From positions 1,178,001 through 1,242,000 of the forward strand of contig CAZHDY010000001.1 in NCBI GenBank assembly GCA_964531025.1: a DNA stretch of 64,000 nucleotides, written 5' to 3'. The translations under genes were made by a program, and so were the position numbers. This DNA is from CALMEC01 sp964531025. Its GTDB lineage: Bacteria; Actinomycetota; Thermoleophilia; Miltoncostaeales; Miltoncostaeaceae. Shown here one piece after another: positions 16,108 through 25,443 of this stretch; position 1 is the stretch's first letter; every line of letters begins with the position of its first letter. The notes beneath the pieces were generated by a model. It saw only the letters and a program-made list of their open reading frames with translations, did not search any database and was not told the DNA's origin.

Positions 16108-16230
16108 TCAGCGCTCGGGCGTCTCGCCCTGGGTCACGCCGCGGGTGAGCACGCCGTCCCGAACCGGGTATCGGCCGCGATGGCGCACCAGACCCTCGTC
16201 CGCACGGTCGCGTATGACCGCCGCCGAATA
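16108..16230 (-). pseudogene. duplicated 3' end of the TrmH-like methyltransferase gene
   Basis: The 123 bases encode the same last 40 residues as the intact gene (16487-16609) but the frame upstream is unrelated, so this is a truncated copy produced by the tandem duplication. It lacks motifs 1-3 and a start. Confidence 0.75.
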
Positions 16231-16353
16231 ATCCGTGATGACGGCCGCCGGAAGCGTTCGACCCCCTTCGGATGCACTGGTACCGAGAGACGCTCGACCC
16301 GCCGTCGGATCCACCGTCCCGGGTGGGACGGGACGCGCGGAAAGGAGGCGCCC

Positions 16354-16410
16354 GTGGTAGAGGGATCTCCATCGATGCCGAGCACCCCGGTGATCGGCAT
16401 CGACCACTGA
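16354..16410 (+). CDS. putative 18-codon mini-ORF (copy 2)
   Basis: Identical to the mini-ORF at 15975, with the same GGAAAGGAGG ribosome site and following hairpin; it exists only because of the duplication. Confidence 0.3.
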   Translation: MVEGSPSMPSTPVIGIDH

Positions 16411-16418
16411 TCTGAACG

Positions 16419-16462
16419 GGTACGGCCCGGTTCCCCGGCTCATCGGGGGGCCGGGCCGTACC
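16419..16462. terminator. hairpin terminator downstream of the methyltransferase gene (unit 2 copy)
   Basis: The 12-bp stem described for unit 1, here 25 bases beyond the minus-strand stop codon at 16487; also placed to end any plus-strand transcript of the mini-ORF. Confidence 0.65.
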
Positions 16463-16486
16463 GTGCCTGCGACACCGTCCGCCCGG

Positions 16487-17074
16487 TCAGCGCTCGGGCG
16501 TCTCGCCCTGGGTCACGCCGCGGGTGAGCACGCCGTCCCGAACCGGGTATCGGCCGCGATGGCGCACCAGACCCTCGTCCGCACGGTCGCGTATGACCGC
16601 CGCCGAATAGGCACCGATGCCGAACGCGACCGACACGTTCAGGCTCTCCTTGTGACCCAGCATGGGGATCTCGAGGATGACGTCCGCCCTCTCCAGCAGA
16701 GGCCGCGGCGCACCGTCCAGCTCTCCGCAGACGACCAGCGCCACACGACGGTCCGCAGGAGGCGCCGACGCGCGCGTCGCGGAGACCGAGTCCGGGTGCT
16801 GTTCCAGTAGCACCACCCAGGCGTCGTCCAGGAGCGGGAGCAGTTCGTCCAGGCCGTGCACCGTGACGAAGGGCATGGTCTCCTCCGCTCCCAGCGCGAC
16901 CTTGGCGATGCGGGGATCGGGCGGGACACCGCTGATGCCCGAGAGGACAACGCCGCAGAAGCCGGCACCGTCGGCGGTCCGGAAGATCGCGCCGACGTTG
17001 TGCATGCTCCGCACGTCGTGAACGACCGCGACGGGCGCACCCGGGCGCCACCATGCCGGAATGGGACTGGCCAT
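16487..17074 (-). CDS. TrmH/SpoU-family RNA 2'-O-methyltransferase
   Basis: A 195-residue SPOUT methyltransferase. Motif 1 'HNVGAIFRTADGAG', motif 2 'VVCGELDGAP' and motif 3 'IPMLGHKESLNVSVAFGIGAY' form the trefoil-knot SAM site. It transfers a methyl group to a ribose in tRNA or rRNA; the exact target cannot be told. There is no N-terminal L30e-like substrate domain, so it is a short form like TrmL/TrmH. The C-terminal 40 residues lie inside the duplicated unit. Confidence 0.85.
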   Translation of the reverse strand: MASPIPAWWRPGAPVAVVHDVRSMHNVGAIFRTADGAGFCGVVLSGISGVPPDPRIAKVALGAEETMPFVTVHGLDELLPLLDDAWVVLLEQHPDSVSATRASAPPADRRVALVVCGELDGAPRPLLERADVILEIPMLGHKESLNVSVAFGIGAYSAAVIRDRADEGLVRHRGRYPVRDGVLTRGVTQGETPER

Positions 17075-17378
17075 AGCGACCCGCAGACTACGTCGCGCCG
17101 GCTCATCGGATCACCTGCCGGAGCACACGCCGTCGGGCGCCGGGCCCACCCGGCCGCCACAACGGGTATAGGCCGGCGTCGCCTCACACCACATGACGTT
17201 CACCGGCGGAGCACCCGGCTGACAGACGTGTACCGAGACCCGCGAGCATGCGCAAACGCGGCGAGAACGCGTTCTGTTGGCATACTAAGAACTCCATGTC
17301 GGCGATGTCGCCGTGACGATCACGGTCGTCCGACGCATCACCGCCGGGGAGGCCGCGACGCATCTGCTGGAGGTCTGT
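17075..17378. promoter_or_regulatory. divergent intergenic region upstream of the NTPase-HTH gene
   Basis: 304 bp between two divergent genes. CATACTAAG at 17281-17289 resembles a -10 box for the plus-strand gene, about 90 bases before its GTG; no -35 stands out. GGAGG (17369-17373) is the ribosome site of the NTPase gene. Confidence 0.35.
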
Positions 17379-19403
17379 GTGAGTCGCTCCGACATCCATC
17401 CCTCCTCCCGCCGCGAACAGCGGTCACCACGTCGCACCTCCACGCACTCCCGCCACCTCCGCGAACGCGTGGACGAGCGTGACGCGGCACGCTACGTTCC
17501 AGGCCCCGGTGAGGAGGCGGCCATCGCCGAGATCCTCGCGGGCGACCGGGCATCGCTGCTGTTCGTCCATGGCCCCGGCGGGATCGGGAAGAGCACCCTT
17601 CTGCGCGAGATCGCACGGCGTGGGACAGAAGCGGGACGCGATGTCCACCTGGCGGACGGCCGGGTCTACGCATCGGATCCGGGCGCGCTGGCTGCCGTCC
17701 TGGAGGATGCCGCGACCGCGACGCATCCGCTTCTCCTCATCGACGCGTACGAGTGGGTCGCGTCGATCGGCGGCACCCTGCGGGCGCGGATCCTGCCCAT
17801 GCTCTCTGCGACCGGGCGCGTGGTGATCGCCTGCCGGCGTCCTCCGGAGCCCGAATGGTGGACGCACGGATGGGACGCTGTCATGACCGCGCTGTCGCTG
17901 TCGCGCTTCGACGAGGAACGCGGCCGCGCGCTCATGGCCCGGCACGGAGTCCTGGATGCCGACCACCAGAACGCCCTGCTCGAATGGGCGGACGGACTTC
18001 CACTCGCGCTCGCCGTCGGAGCCGACGCCACACGCTCCGCCGCAGATGTCAACCTGGCATCACCGAACATCGACGATGCGCTGGCCGATGCGCTCCTGCT
18101 CCGTGTGACGGGTGGGCTGACGGATGTCCAGCGGGAGATCCTGGAGGTCGCGTCCGTCGCGCCGATGATCGACGCGCGACTCCTGGCGGCCGCACTCCCG
18201 GACGTGGACGCCGAGGCCGGTGAGCGATGGCTGCGGGATCTCTCGTTCGCCGAGTTCACGGGCTCCCGTGTCCGCATCCACGAACGCCTGGCCGAGGCGA
18301 CGCGGCGGCGTCTCGTCGCCCTGGATCCCGGGCGCGAACGCGAGGTGCGCCGCCGCGTCGCGGACGAGCTGACGCGGCGGGCGCTGCAGGGACACCCCGA
18401 GATGGTGGCCGAGATCATCAACCTGGTGGACGACCCCGCCATCCAGGCCGCCTTCGGATGGGGCGCCGCCCGGCGCACGCAGGTGGACGGCCCGCGGGAC
18501 GACGACACGGCGGCGCTGGAGGCGCACATCGGTGGTGCCGGCTGGTGGCCGGGAATCCGGCGATTCCTGGAGGAGGCACCCGACTGCGTCCACATCGCCC
18601 GTGACGCGTCCGGTGAGATCGTGGGCCTCGCGATCGTGACGACCCCGGGGCGCGCGCCGACGTGGATCGACGAGGACGTGATCCTCGGCCCGTGGATCGC
18701 CGACGCCCGCAACCGGGCGGCCGGAGGTGACGTCCTCTTCTTCCGAAGCACCGTCGACCTGACCGAGGGGGCCGACGCGTCGGTGCTGAGCGCCCTCAAT
18801 CTGGCGGCACTCCAGCGGTCCGGGCTCACCAACCTCCGATGGATCTACGGTCACGCCGTGGCCGACGACCTCGAGGCCCAGGAGCTGTCGGCGGCGCTCG
18901 GCGCCGTGGTCGTCCCCGAGCTCGAGGTGCGCGACGGCGGCCGGACGATCCAGTGCCACATCATCGATCACGGACCGGGTGGCATCGTGGCGGCTGCCCG
19001 GGCACTCGTCTACGCCGATCTGGGTCTTCCCGCCCCGGGGGTCATCGCCGCCCCGGTGGGGTCCGTCGACGTGGAGGACGTACGTCTCATTCTCCGCGCG
19101 TTCCACGACCCGGTCGCCCTGGCCGATCTGCCACAGGCGGCGGGTCCCTCCATCTCCGCGCGCGCCGACGGGCTGCGGGCATGGATCACCGAGGGCGTCG
19201 AGGCCGCCTTCGGCCCGTCACCCGACGAACGCCTTCTGCACGACGCCATCGTTCTGCGCTACCTGACGCCCGACGGCACGCATCAGCGCACGGCCCACGA
19301 CCTCCACCTCAGCCGCAGCACCTACTTCCGCCGGCTGTCCGACGCCCTCCAGCGACTGACGCGCTACCTGACGGATCCGTCAGGGGACACCGAGCCGGCC
19401 TGA
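17379..19403 (+). CDS. large NTPase with C-terminal helix-turn-helix (STAND-like regulator)
   Basis: 674 residues. GTG 17379 has GGAGG five bases upstream. An arginine-rich N-terminus is followed by a P-loop 'GPGGIGKST' (65-73), 'PLLLIDAYEW' as Walker B, and 'DGLPLALAVGADA', the GLPL-type motif of STAND/NB-ARC ATPases. The middle (about 380-560) contains beta-rich text resembling an acetyltransferase fold ('HIARDASGEIVGLAIV'). The C-terminus 'TAHDLHLSRSTYFRRLSDAL' is a helix-turn-helix. It is likely a signal-responsive transcriptional regulator; the adjacent propeller genes are plausible but unproven targets. Confidence 0.65.
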   Translation: MSRSDIHPSSRREQRSPRRTSTHSRHLRERVDERDAARYVPGPGEEAAIAEILAGDRASLLFVHGPGGIGKSTLLREIARRGTEAGRDVHLADGRVYASDPGALAAVLEDAATATHPLLLIDAYEWVASIGGTLRARILPMLSATGRVVIACRRPPEPEWWTHGWDAVMTALSLSRFDEERGRALMARHGVLDADHQNALLEWADGLPLALAVGADATRSAADVNLASPNIDDALADALLLRVTGGLTDVQREILEVASVAPMIDARLLAAALPDVDAEAGERWLRDLSFAEFTGSRVRIHERLAEATRRRLVALDPGREREVRRRVADELTRRALQGHPEMVAEIINLVDDPAIQAAFGWGAARRTQVDGPRDDDTAALEAHIGGAGWWPGIRRFLEEAPDCVHIARDASGEIVGLAIVTTPGRAPTWIDEDVILGPWIADARNRAAGGDVLFFRSTVDLTEGADASVLSALNLAALQRSGLTNLRWIYGHAVADDLEAQELSAALGAVVVPELEVRDGGRTIQCHIIDHGPGGIVAAARALVYADLGLPAPGVIAAPVGSVDVEDVRLILRAFHDPVALADLPQAAGPSISARADGLRAWITEGVEAAFGPSPDERLLHDAIVLRYLTPDGTHQRTAHDLHLSRSTYFRRLSDALQRLTRYLTDPSGDTEPA

Positions 19404-19467
19404 GCTGTCCATCTGACGTCTCGTCGGACAGACGGGCCCCTCAAGCGTCCGATCGCCGGCATTCTCG

Positions 19468-19529
19468 TCAGTCTCAACCTCGTCCCACGGACCTTCCCGA
19501 ACGTGGAGCGCCCTGAGCATGATCCGGCC
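19468..19529 (+). promoter_or_regulatory. shared upstream element of the propeller genes (copy 1)
   Basis: 62 bp directly before the ATG align closely with 21455-21515 before the paralogue: TCAGTCTCAACCTCGTCCCA, ACCTTCC, GAACG and CTGAGCATGATCCGG are common. Conservation of non-coding DNA up to the start codon suggests a promoter/operator, perhaps giving leaderless mRNA. Confidence 0.5.
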
Positions 19530-21317
19530 ATGCATCGGATCATGGCCCTCGCACGCTCTCGATGGTCGCTTCTCGTCGCCGCTCTGGGACTCGCCTGCGG
19601 CGGACCCGCCGTCGCCGCGGAACCGCTGGTGCCGCAGCTCGTGGCGGACATCGTGCCCGGTCCCAGCGACTCCTATCCCGAGGTCATCGGCGTCCACGAG
19701 GGGTGGGCCTACTTCGGAGCGTTCGAGCCCGCGACGGGCTATGAGCTCTGGCGGAGCGACGGCACATCGACCGCACGCGTCGCCGACATCGCTCCGGGCC
19801 CCGGATCGTCCGAACCCCGCAGAGCCGTCTCGTTCAACGGATGGCTCTACTTCACGGCGGAGACCCCTGCCCTCGGCCGGGAGATCTGGCGCACCGACGG
19901 CACCACCACCCAACCGGCGTTCGACGTCGAACCCGGCTCTGCGTCGTCCGGTCCGAACGAGCTGACGGTCGCGCACGGCCGCCTCTACTTCACCGCGACG
20001 ACCGCGGCGACCGGGGCCGAGCTGTACTGGACCGACGGGACCACATTGACGTTGATCGACGGCGAACCCGGAATCGCCGGAAGCTGGCCAACCTCGCTCA
20101 CCACCATCGACGACGCGCTCTACTACTCGACCACCCGGCCGGCGTTCGGGCGCGAGATGCGACGCATCACAGGTGGCCTGCCGTTCCTGGTGGCGGGAGA
20201 CCTGGCACCCGGGGCCGACAGCTCGAACCCGTCCGGCATGACGACGTTCGACGGCGAGGTGTACTTCGTGGCCACCACGCCGACAACCGGGAGGGAACTC
20301 TGGCACCTGACGCCGATGGGTCCCCAGGTCGTCGACATCGTCCCGGGCGCATCGGGGTCGGACCCGAGCGGCCTGACCGTCCTCGGCGACACGCTGTACT
20401 TCACGGCGACGACCCCGGCGGCGGGAAAGGAGCTCTGGATGCGACGGGGCAACATCACGACGCTGGCCAAGGACATCTCACCCGGAGCCCCCTCCTCCTC
20501 TCCCGAAAGCCTCCGCGTGGCGGCCGGCATGCTCTTCTTCACCGCGTCGCGACCCGACGTCGGCAAGGAACTCTGGGGAGCCGACGGGGCCTCGGCCCCA
20601 CGGCTGATCGCGGACATCAACCCCGGGCCGCCGAGCTCGTCCCCCTGGTCCGTCCTCGCCCACGGCGGGCGCGCGTACTTCGCGGCTCAAGAGCCGACAC
20701 TCGGCACGGAGCTCTACAGCACCGACGGCGTCACCGTGGACCTCGTCAGCGACCTGCTCCCGGGGCCCGACGGATCCATCGCGGGCAGCGACGTCCTCAC
20801 CTCCCTGAACGGTGCCGTGCTCTTCAGCGGAGACGACGGCAGACACGGCCTGGAACTCTGGAAGCTGGCGCCACCTCTGCCGGCCGTGGCGCCCCCGCCG
20901 AACGTGCCGCCTGCCGACCGCACCGTGCGCATCGCCGTGGCGGGAAGCCGTTTCGTCCTCACGAAGAAGGGCACGCTCAACGTCCGGGTGACCTGCCCGA
21001 AGACCGAGGTGCACGGGCCGTGCCGGGGATCCGTCGGCATCGCGACACGCACCAGGATCCAGGTGGGCCGGAAGAAGCGGGTGATCACGATCGCCACCGG
21101 CACCTACGCGGTCCCCGCCGGCACGACCCGCACCGTCACCCTGCGGGTGGGGACGGCGAACCGCACGCGCATCGCGACGTCGCGCCCCGTCCGGGCAACC
21201 CGTATGACGGTCACCGTTCGCGACACCGTGGGCAACCGCTTCACGCTGCGACGCAACACCACCGTGCTTCCGACACCGAAGCCGAAGGCGAAACCCCGGC
21301 GCGCGAAAACCCTCTGA
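19530..21317 (+). CDS. secreted ELWxTDGT-repeat beta-propeller protein (paralogue 1)
   Basis: 595 residues. ATG 19530 matches the start of the paralogue at 21516. A signal peptide (1-31, ending 'AVAA') is followed by nine repeats of about 48 residues, each ending in a variant of 'GxELWRTDGT', interleaved with 'ADIxPGxxSSxP': the hyalin-like/ELWxTDGT propeller type. After a Pro-rich hinge the last 130 residues form an Ig-like beta domain with 'KKGTLNVRVTCPKTE' and end in a Lys/Arg-rich tail. Probably cell-surface or released; ligand unknown. Confidence 0.8.
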   Translation: MHRIMALARSRWSLLVAALGLACGGPAVAAEPLVPQLVADIVPGPSDSYPEVIGVHEGWAYFGAFEPATGYELWRSDGTSTARVADIAPGPGSSEPRRAVSFNGWLYFTAETPALGREIWRTDGTTTQPAFDVEPGSASSGPNELTVAHGRLYFTATTAATGAELYWTDGTTLTLIDGEPGIAGSWPTSLTTIDDALYYSTTRPAFGREMRRITGGLPFLVAGDLAPGADSSNPSGMTTFDGEVYFVATTPTTGRELWHLTPMGPQVVDIVPGASGSDPSGLTVLGDTLYFTATTPAAGKELWMRRGNITTLAKDISPGAPSSSPESLRVAAGMLFFTASRPDVGKELWGADGASAPRLIADINPGPPSSSPWSVLAHGGRAYFAAQEPTLGTELYSTDGVTVDLVSDLLPGPDGSIAGSDVLTSLNGAVLFSGDDGRHGLELWKLAPPLPAVAPPPNVPPADRTVRIAVAGSRFVLTKKGTLNVRVTCPKTEVHGPCRGSVGIATRTRIQVGRKKRVITIATGTYAVPAGTTRTVTLRVGTANRTRIATSRPVRATRMTVTVRDTVGNRFTLRRNTTVLPTPKPKAKPRRAKTL

Positions 21318-21454
21318 GGTGCCGGGCGCCCTGAGGGCGCAAGCGACGATGCCTCACGAGGTGACCCGCTCTTGCTCCCATCGGGGGTCGGTGGCCCCGT
21401 GACGTCCCCCTTCGCGTCCAGCCGCCCGCGCCTCGGGGCGACCGCGCTCCGGCA

Positions 21455-21515
21455 TCAGTCCCAACCTCGTCCCACGCACCTTCCGGAACGATCGGCCGGC
21501 TGACAATGATCCGGC
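21455..21515 (+). promoter_or_regulatory. shared upstream element of the propeller genes (copy 2)
   Basis: Counterpart of 19468-19529, ending at the ATG of paralogue 2. It contains TTCCGGAACG and CTGACAATGATCCGG. A short GCGCCC-TGA-GGGCGC hairpin at 21326-21340 upstream may end the preceding transcript. Confidence 0.5.
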
Positions 21516-23282
21516 ATGCACCGCACTCTGGCCCACATCCTCCGAACGTCGGCCCTGGTCCTCCTTCTGATGGGCGCCACCGCCTCCGCCGAACCCGAAT
21601 CCCTCGTCCCCCGACTCGTCGCGGACGTACTCCCCGGGCCGAGCGGATCGCGTCCCGCCGTTCTCGGGGGGGACGGCCGCTGGCTGTACTTCACGGCCAC
21701 CACGCCGCAGACGGGAAACGAGCTCTGGCGCACCGACGGGGTGACGACGGCGATCGTCGCGGACATCGTGCCCGGGCCGACCGGCTCCTTCCCCGCCGAC
21801 GGCGTGGTCTATCGAGGATGGTTCTACTTCAGCGCCACGTCGCCCGCCACGGGACGGGAGGTCTGGAGGACGAACGGGACGACCACCGAGCTCGCGTTCG
21901 ACGTGAACCCGGGATCGGCCTCGTCCGATGCCCTCTTCCTCCACGTCGCACACAACCGCCTCTACTTCCGGGCCTCGAACCCCACCGTCGGCACCGAGGT
22001 GTTCCGCACCGACGGGACGACTCTGACGCCGCTCGACCTGCTGCCGGGTGCCGCCGGATCGGATCCGGGATCGCTCACCGTCGCGAACGGTGACCTCTAC
22101 TTCTCGGCCGACGTTCCGGCGCTCGGCCGGGAGCTGTACAGGACGACGGGCGGACCGCCCGAGTTCCTCGGCGACCTCGAGCCCGGTGCCGGTGACTCCA
22201 ATCCCACCGACATCGTGACCGTCATCGACACCGTCTACTTCACGGCCACGACGACGGCGCACGGCAGCGAACTGTGGCGCATCACAACCGTCGGTCCCCA
22301 GGTGACCGACATCGTGCCCGGCGCGACCGGCTCCTTTCCCTACACATTGACGCCGTTCGGAGCGGACCTCTACCTCTCCGCCCAGACCCCCGGCCAGGGG
22401 CGAGAACTCTGGGTGGCGCAGGGCGGGTCCGCCGCCCTCGTCGCCGACCTCGTGCCCGGTGCCGCCTCGTCCAACCCGAATCAGTTCGGCATCGCCTCGG
22501 GTCGGTTCCACTTCGCGGCCGAGACCCCCGGCACCGGACGTGAACCCTGGACCTTGGACGGATCCGTTCCCCGGCTGCTCGCGGACCTGGCACCCGGCCC
22601 CGACGGGTCCAATCCGTCCGAGGTCGTCCAGCGCGCGGGGCGTGCCTACTTCAGCGCCGCTCCGCTCGGCACGGGCAGGGAGCCGTACTCGACCGACGGC
22701 CAGACCGTGGACCTCGTCGGCGACATCCTCCCCGGCCCCAGCGAGAGCATCGGGTTTCCCTACCCGCAGATGACGCTGTGGAACGGCGATCTCTACTTCG
22801 CCGCGGACGACGGCTCCCACGGCAACGAGCTCTGGCGGCTGACGCTCCCCGAGCCGACCGCCCCGACACCACCCGCCCCACCCGCCGCCACCGACCGCAT
22901 CGTGCGCATCGGTGTCACCGGAACCCGATTCACCCTGACGAAGAAGGGAAAGGTCGGGGTCAAGGTGACATGCCCGAAGACCGAGGCCAACGGACCATGC
23001 CGCGGCACGCTCACCATCGTCACGCGCAACAAATTCACGGTGGGCAGGAAGAAGCGCACGATCACCATCGCGAAGGGCAGCTACACGGTGGCCCCAGGAA
23101 AGAGCCGCGTCGTCATCATGAACGTCGGAGTCGCCAACCGGGTGAAGATCCGCACCCTCCGCACCTTCCGCGCCGCACGCCTCACCGCCACCGTCCGCGA
23201 CCGCCTCGACAACCGCTTCACCCACACACGAAACGTCTCGGTACTGCCACCGCCCGCGCCCAAGAGGAAGGCCCGACGATGA
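21516..23282 (+). CDS. secreted ELWxTDGT-repeat beta-propeller protein (paralogue 2)
   Basis: 588 residues with the same layout as paralogue 1: signal peptide (1-26), nine 'GxELWRTDGT'-like repeats, a Pro hinge, and an Ig-like C-terminal domain ('FTLTKKGKVGVKVTCPKTEA') with a basic tail. Repeats 7 and 8 read 'GREPWTLDGS' and 'GREPYSTDGQ'. The tandem arrangement and shared upstream element show a gene duplication. The stop overlaps the next start (ATGA), so the next secreted protein is translated with it. Confidence 0.8.
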   Translation: MHRTLAHILRTSALVLLLMGATASAEPESLVPRLVADVLPGPSGSRPAVLGGDGRWLYFTATTPQTGNELWRTDGVTTAIVADIVPGPTGSFPADGVVYRGWFYFSATSPATGREVWRTNGTTTELAFDVNPGSASSDALFLHVAHNRLYFRASNPTVGTEVFRTDGTTLTPLDLLPGAAGSDPGSLTVANGDLYFSADVPALGRELYRTTGGPPEFLGDLEPGAGDSNPTDIVTVIDTVYFTATTTAHGSELWRITTVGPQVTDIVPGATGSFPYTLTPFGADLYLSAQTPGQGRELWVAQGGSAALVADLVPGAASSNPNQFGIASGRFHFAAETPGTGREPWTLDGSVPRLLADLAPGPDGSNPSEVVQRAGRAYFSAAPLGTGREPYSTDGQTVDLVGDILPGPSESIGFPYPQMTLWNGDLYFAADDGSHGNELWRLTLPEPTAPTPPAPPAATDRIVRIGVTGTRFTLTKKGKVGVKVTCPKTEANGPCRGTLTIVTRNKFTVGRKKRTITIAKGSYTVAPGKSRVVIMNVGVANRVKIRTLRTFRAARLTATVRDRLDNRFTHTRNVSVLPPPAPKRKARR

Positions 23283-25114
23283 AGCTCCCCCGCTGGATCA
23301 TCGCCTCACTCGCCCTGATCGGGGTGACGCTGCCCGCCATGGCACAGGGCGCCGCCGTCGAACGCGTCAGCCTCGGTTCGTCCGGCGCACAGGGGAACAA
23401 CGACTCCTGGTCCGGTTCGACCAGCGCCGACGGACGCTGGACCGCGTTCGTCAGCACCGCCGACAACCTCGTCGCGGGCGACACGAACAACCGGTCGGAC
23501 GTCTTCCTGCACGACCGGACCACCGGTGAGACACGCCGCATCTCGGTGAGATCGGACGGTACGCAGGGCGACGGCGACCAGGACTCGGTGCCGTACGGGA
23601 CGGTGTCGTTCCAGCCGCTGTACGCCGAGACGTCGATGAGCGCGGACGGCCGCCACATCGTGTTCTCGAGCCACTCGACCAACCTGACCACGGCAGGCAC
23701 CACCAACACCTACGCCGACATCTACACGTACGACCGGGTTGCGAACACGCTCACGCGCCTCAGCACCACGGCCGCCGGGAACGACGGCAACGGGGAATCC
23801 ACCGACGGACGCATCACTCCCGACGGGAGCCATGTGGTGTTCACGACGACGGCGTTCGATCTGGCTCCCCTCAGCGGCACGCGTAGCGTCCTGATCGCCG
23901 ACCGCGCCACGGGTGAGCTGCGTCAGGTGTGCGTCGCCACCAACGGCATGGCCTGCGCGGGAGGCGCAACCACCGGTGACGCCTCCGACGGTGGTCGCTT
24001 CGTCGCATTCGCGAGCCCCGCGTCGAACGTGGTCGCCGGCGACACGAACGGCCGTATGGACGTCTTCGTTCGCGACATGACGACGGGCGCCATCGAACGG
24101 GTCAGCGTGTCTGCCACCGGACAGCAGGCATCGGGAGGTGAGGCGCGCAGTCCGGCCATCAGTGCCGACGGCTGTCGCGTGGCCTTCATCTCGGATGCGA
24201 CGAACCTCGTGGACGGCGTGACCGCGGCCGGGGTCCGGGTCTACGTCCGCGACCGGTGCGTCGGCACGACCGTGCTGGCGAGCGTGGCGACCGACGGGAC
24301 ACCCGGCACGCAGGTCGGGCTCCTACCACCCGACATCTCGGCCGACGGGTGCGTCGTCACCTTCACAAGCCGTGACCTCTCCGGGAACAGTCCTCCCGCC
24401 GATGGGCTCGTCGCGCGCAACCTGTGTGCGGGGACCACGAACCGCATGGACACGTCCGCCACCGGAGTTCCCGCGACGTGGGCCACGGGCTGGCATTCCC
24501 TCTCGGGAAGCGACGGCCGCTTCGTGACGTTCGACACCATCGGGCACGGCGTGGTCCCGGGCGACACGAACGGCCAGAAGGACGTGTTCGTCCGGGACCG
24601 CTCCTTCGTGTCTCCACCGGATCCGCCGGTCACCCCCACCCCCACTCCCACGGCGCCGGCACCACCCGCATCGGGCGGCCCGGCTCCCGCCGCGCCGCGG
24701 GCGCGAAAGCCGGTCCTCGTCCTCACGAACGTGCGCGTCCTTCCCCGGGCGTTCTTTCCGGTCCCCGCCACCGGACCGCGGCCACCCGGCTCGGGCGGGG
24801 TGCTGCGCTTCACCGTGTCGCGGAGCGCGACCATCACCATGCGCTACCAGCGGGGGCTCCCCGGAGTCCGCCAGGGTCGCCGATGCGTGCTCCCCCGGAT
24901 CGGGCGCGGCAGTGTCCGCGGGGCCCGGTGCACGCGCTACGTCGGGGTGGGGATGGTCCGAAGTCGTACGGTCGCGGGCAACCGGCAGATCAAGCTCACC
25001 GGACGCATCAACAACCGCCCGCTCGTGAAGGGGCAGTACCGCATGATCGTCTACGCGAACGCCTCCGGCTTGCCCCGTTCACGCGTGTCCACCGTGCCCT
25101 TCCGCATCCGCTGA
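23279..25114 (+). CDS. secreted TolB/PD40-like beta-propeller protein
   Basis: 611 residues from ATG 23279, overlapping the previous stop by four bases. A signal peptide (1-23, 'LPAMAQGA') is followed by six PD40-type blades with recurring 'SADGRxxAFxSxAxNLVxGDTNxxxDVFVRD' pattern, then a Pro/Ala-rich linker (about 445-480) and a C-terminal beta domain ('LRFTVSRSATITMRYQR'). Two cysteine pairs occur in late blades. Likely an extracellular protein working with the ELWxTDGT proteins encoded just upstream; activity unknown. Confidence 0.75.
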   Translation: MKLPRWIIASLALIGVTLPAMAQGAAVERVSLGSSGAQGNNDSWSGSTSADGRWTAFVSTADNLVAGDTNNRSDVFLHDRTTGETRRISVRSDGTQGDGDQDSVPYGTVSFQPLYAETSMSADGRHIVFSSHSTNLTTAGTTNTYADIYTYDRVANTLTRLSTTAAGNDGNGESTDGRITPDGSHVVFTTTAFDLAPLSGTRSVLIADRATGELRQVCVATNGMACAGGATTGDASDGGRFVAFASPASNVVAGDTNGRMDVFVRDMTTGAIERVSVSATGQQASGGEARSPAISADGCRVAFISDATNLVDGVTAAGVRVYVRDRCVGTTVLASVATDGTPGTQVGLLPPDISADGCVVTFTSRDLSGNSPPADGLVARNLCAGTTNRMDTSATGVPATWATGWHSLSGSDGRFVTFDTIGHGVVPGDTNGQKDVFVRDRSFVSPPDPPVTPTPTPTAPAPPASGGPAPAAPRARKPVLVLTNVRVLPRAFFPVPATGPRPPGSGGVLRFTVSRSATITMRYQRGLPGVRQGRRCVLPRIGRGSVRGARCTRYVGVGMVRSRTVAGNRQIKLTGRINNRPLVKGQYRMIVYANASGLPRSRVSTVPFRIR

Positions 25115-25443
25115 TCCTCGACAGGGGTCTCTTCGACCGGCGTCGGTGAGATCGGACACACGGCGGTGGCTGCGGGGGCCATCGTCACCGGCGCGTCACC
25201 GCATCGATACTCCGATGGGGCCGCGGGCCACCGGACATCGCCCACAATGGCGGTGACCGGCATCGCAACCCTCTCAGGAGTATGAGCACCTCCCGCACCC
25301 CGCCACCGCCCCCGACGACCACGACACACGCGTCCGACGACGACGTTCGGACGACATCGACCGCACCCGAACCCGACGCGGACATCGACGCACGGGAGCC
25401 CGGCAGTATCGGGTCTCCACATTCGACGCGGGAGCGGAGTCCC
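25115..25443. promoter_or_regulatory. region upstream of pta
   Basis: 329 bp. The pta frame stays open back to ATG 25282, which has AGGAG only one base away, but the 54-residue extension would be low-complexity Pro/Thr/Asp text unlike any Pta. I therefore treat it as mostly leader. No clear promoter boxes are seen. Confidence 0.35.

Larger units (their letters stand above)
15852..16230. repeat. 379-bp tandem duplication, unit 1
   Basis: Unit 1 is identical by eye over its whole length to unit 2 (16231-16609), and the two abut with no spacer. The unit carries a mini-ORF with a strong ribosome site, two hairpins, and the last 41 codons of the minus-strand methyltransferase gene. Unit 1 therefore holds an extra, promoterless 3' end of that gene. 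Confidence 0.92.
16231..16609. repeat. 379-bp tandem duplication, unit 2
   Basis: Second unit, directly abutting unit 1. Its right end (16487-16609) is the genuine C-terminal coding part of the methyltransferase gene, so unit 2 is the ancestral context on that side. Zero divergence means a recent event or an assembly artefact. Confidence 0.92.

Noticed and set aside
21354..23225. 623-codon open frame antisense to the second ELWxTDGT gene
   Set aside because: Crosses the shared upstream element and has no ribosome site; the plus strand has signal peptide and regular repeats.
25282..25443. N-terminal 54-residue extension of Pta
   Set aside because: Low-complexity Pro/Thr/Asp text with a ribosome site too close to ATG 25282; the Pta fold begins at 25444.
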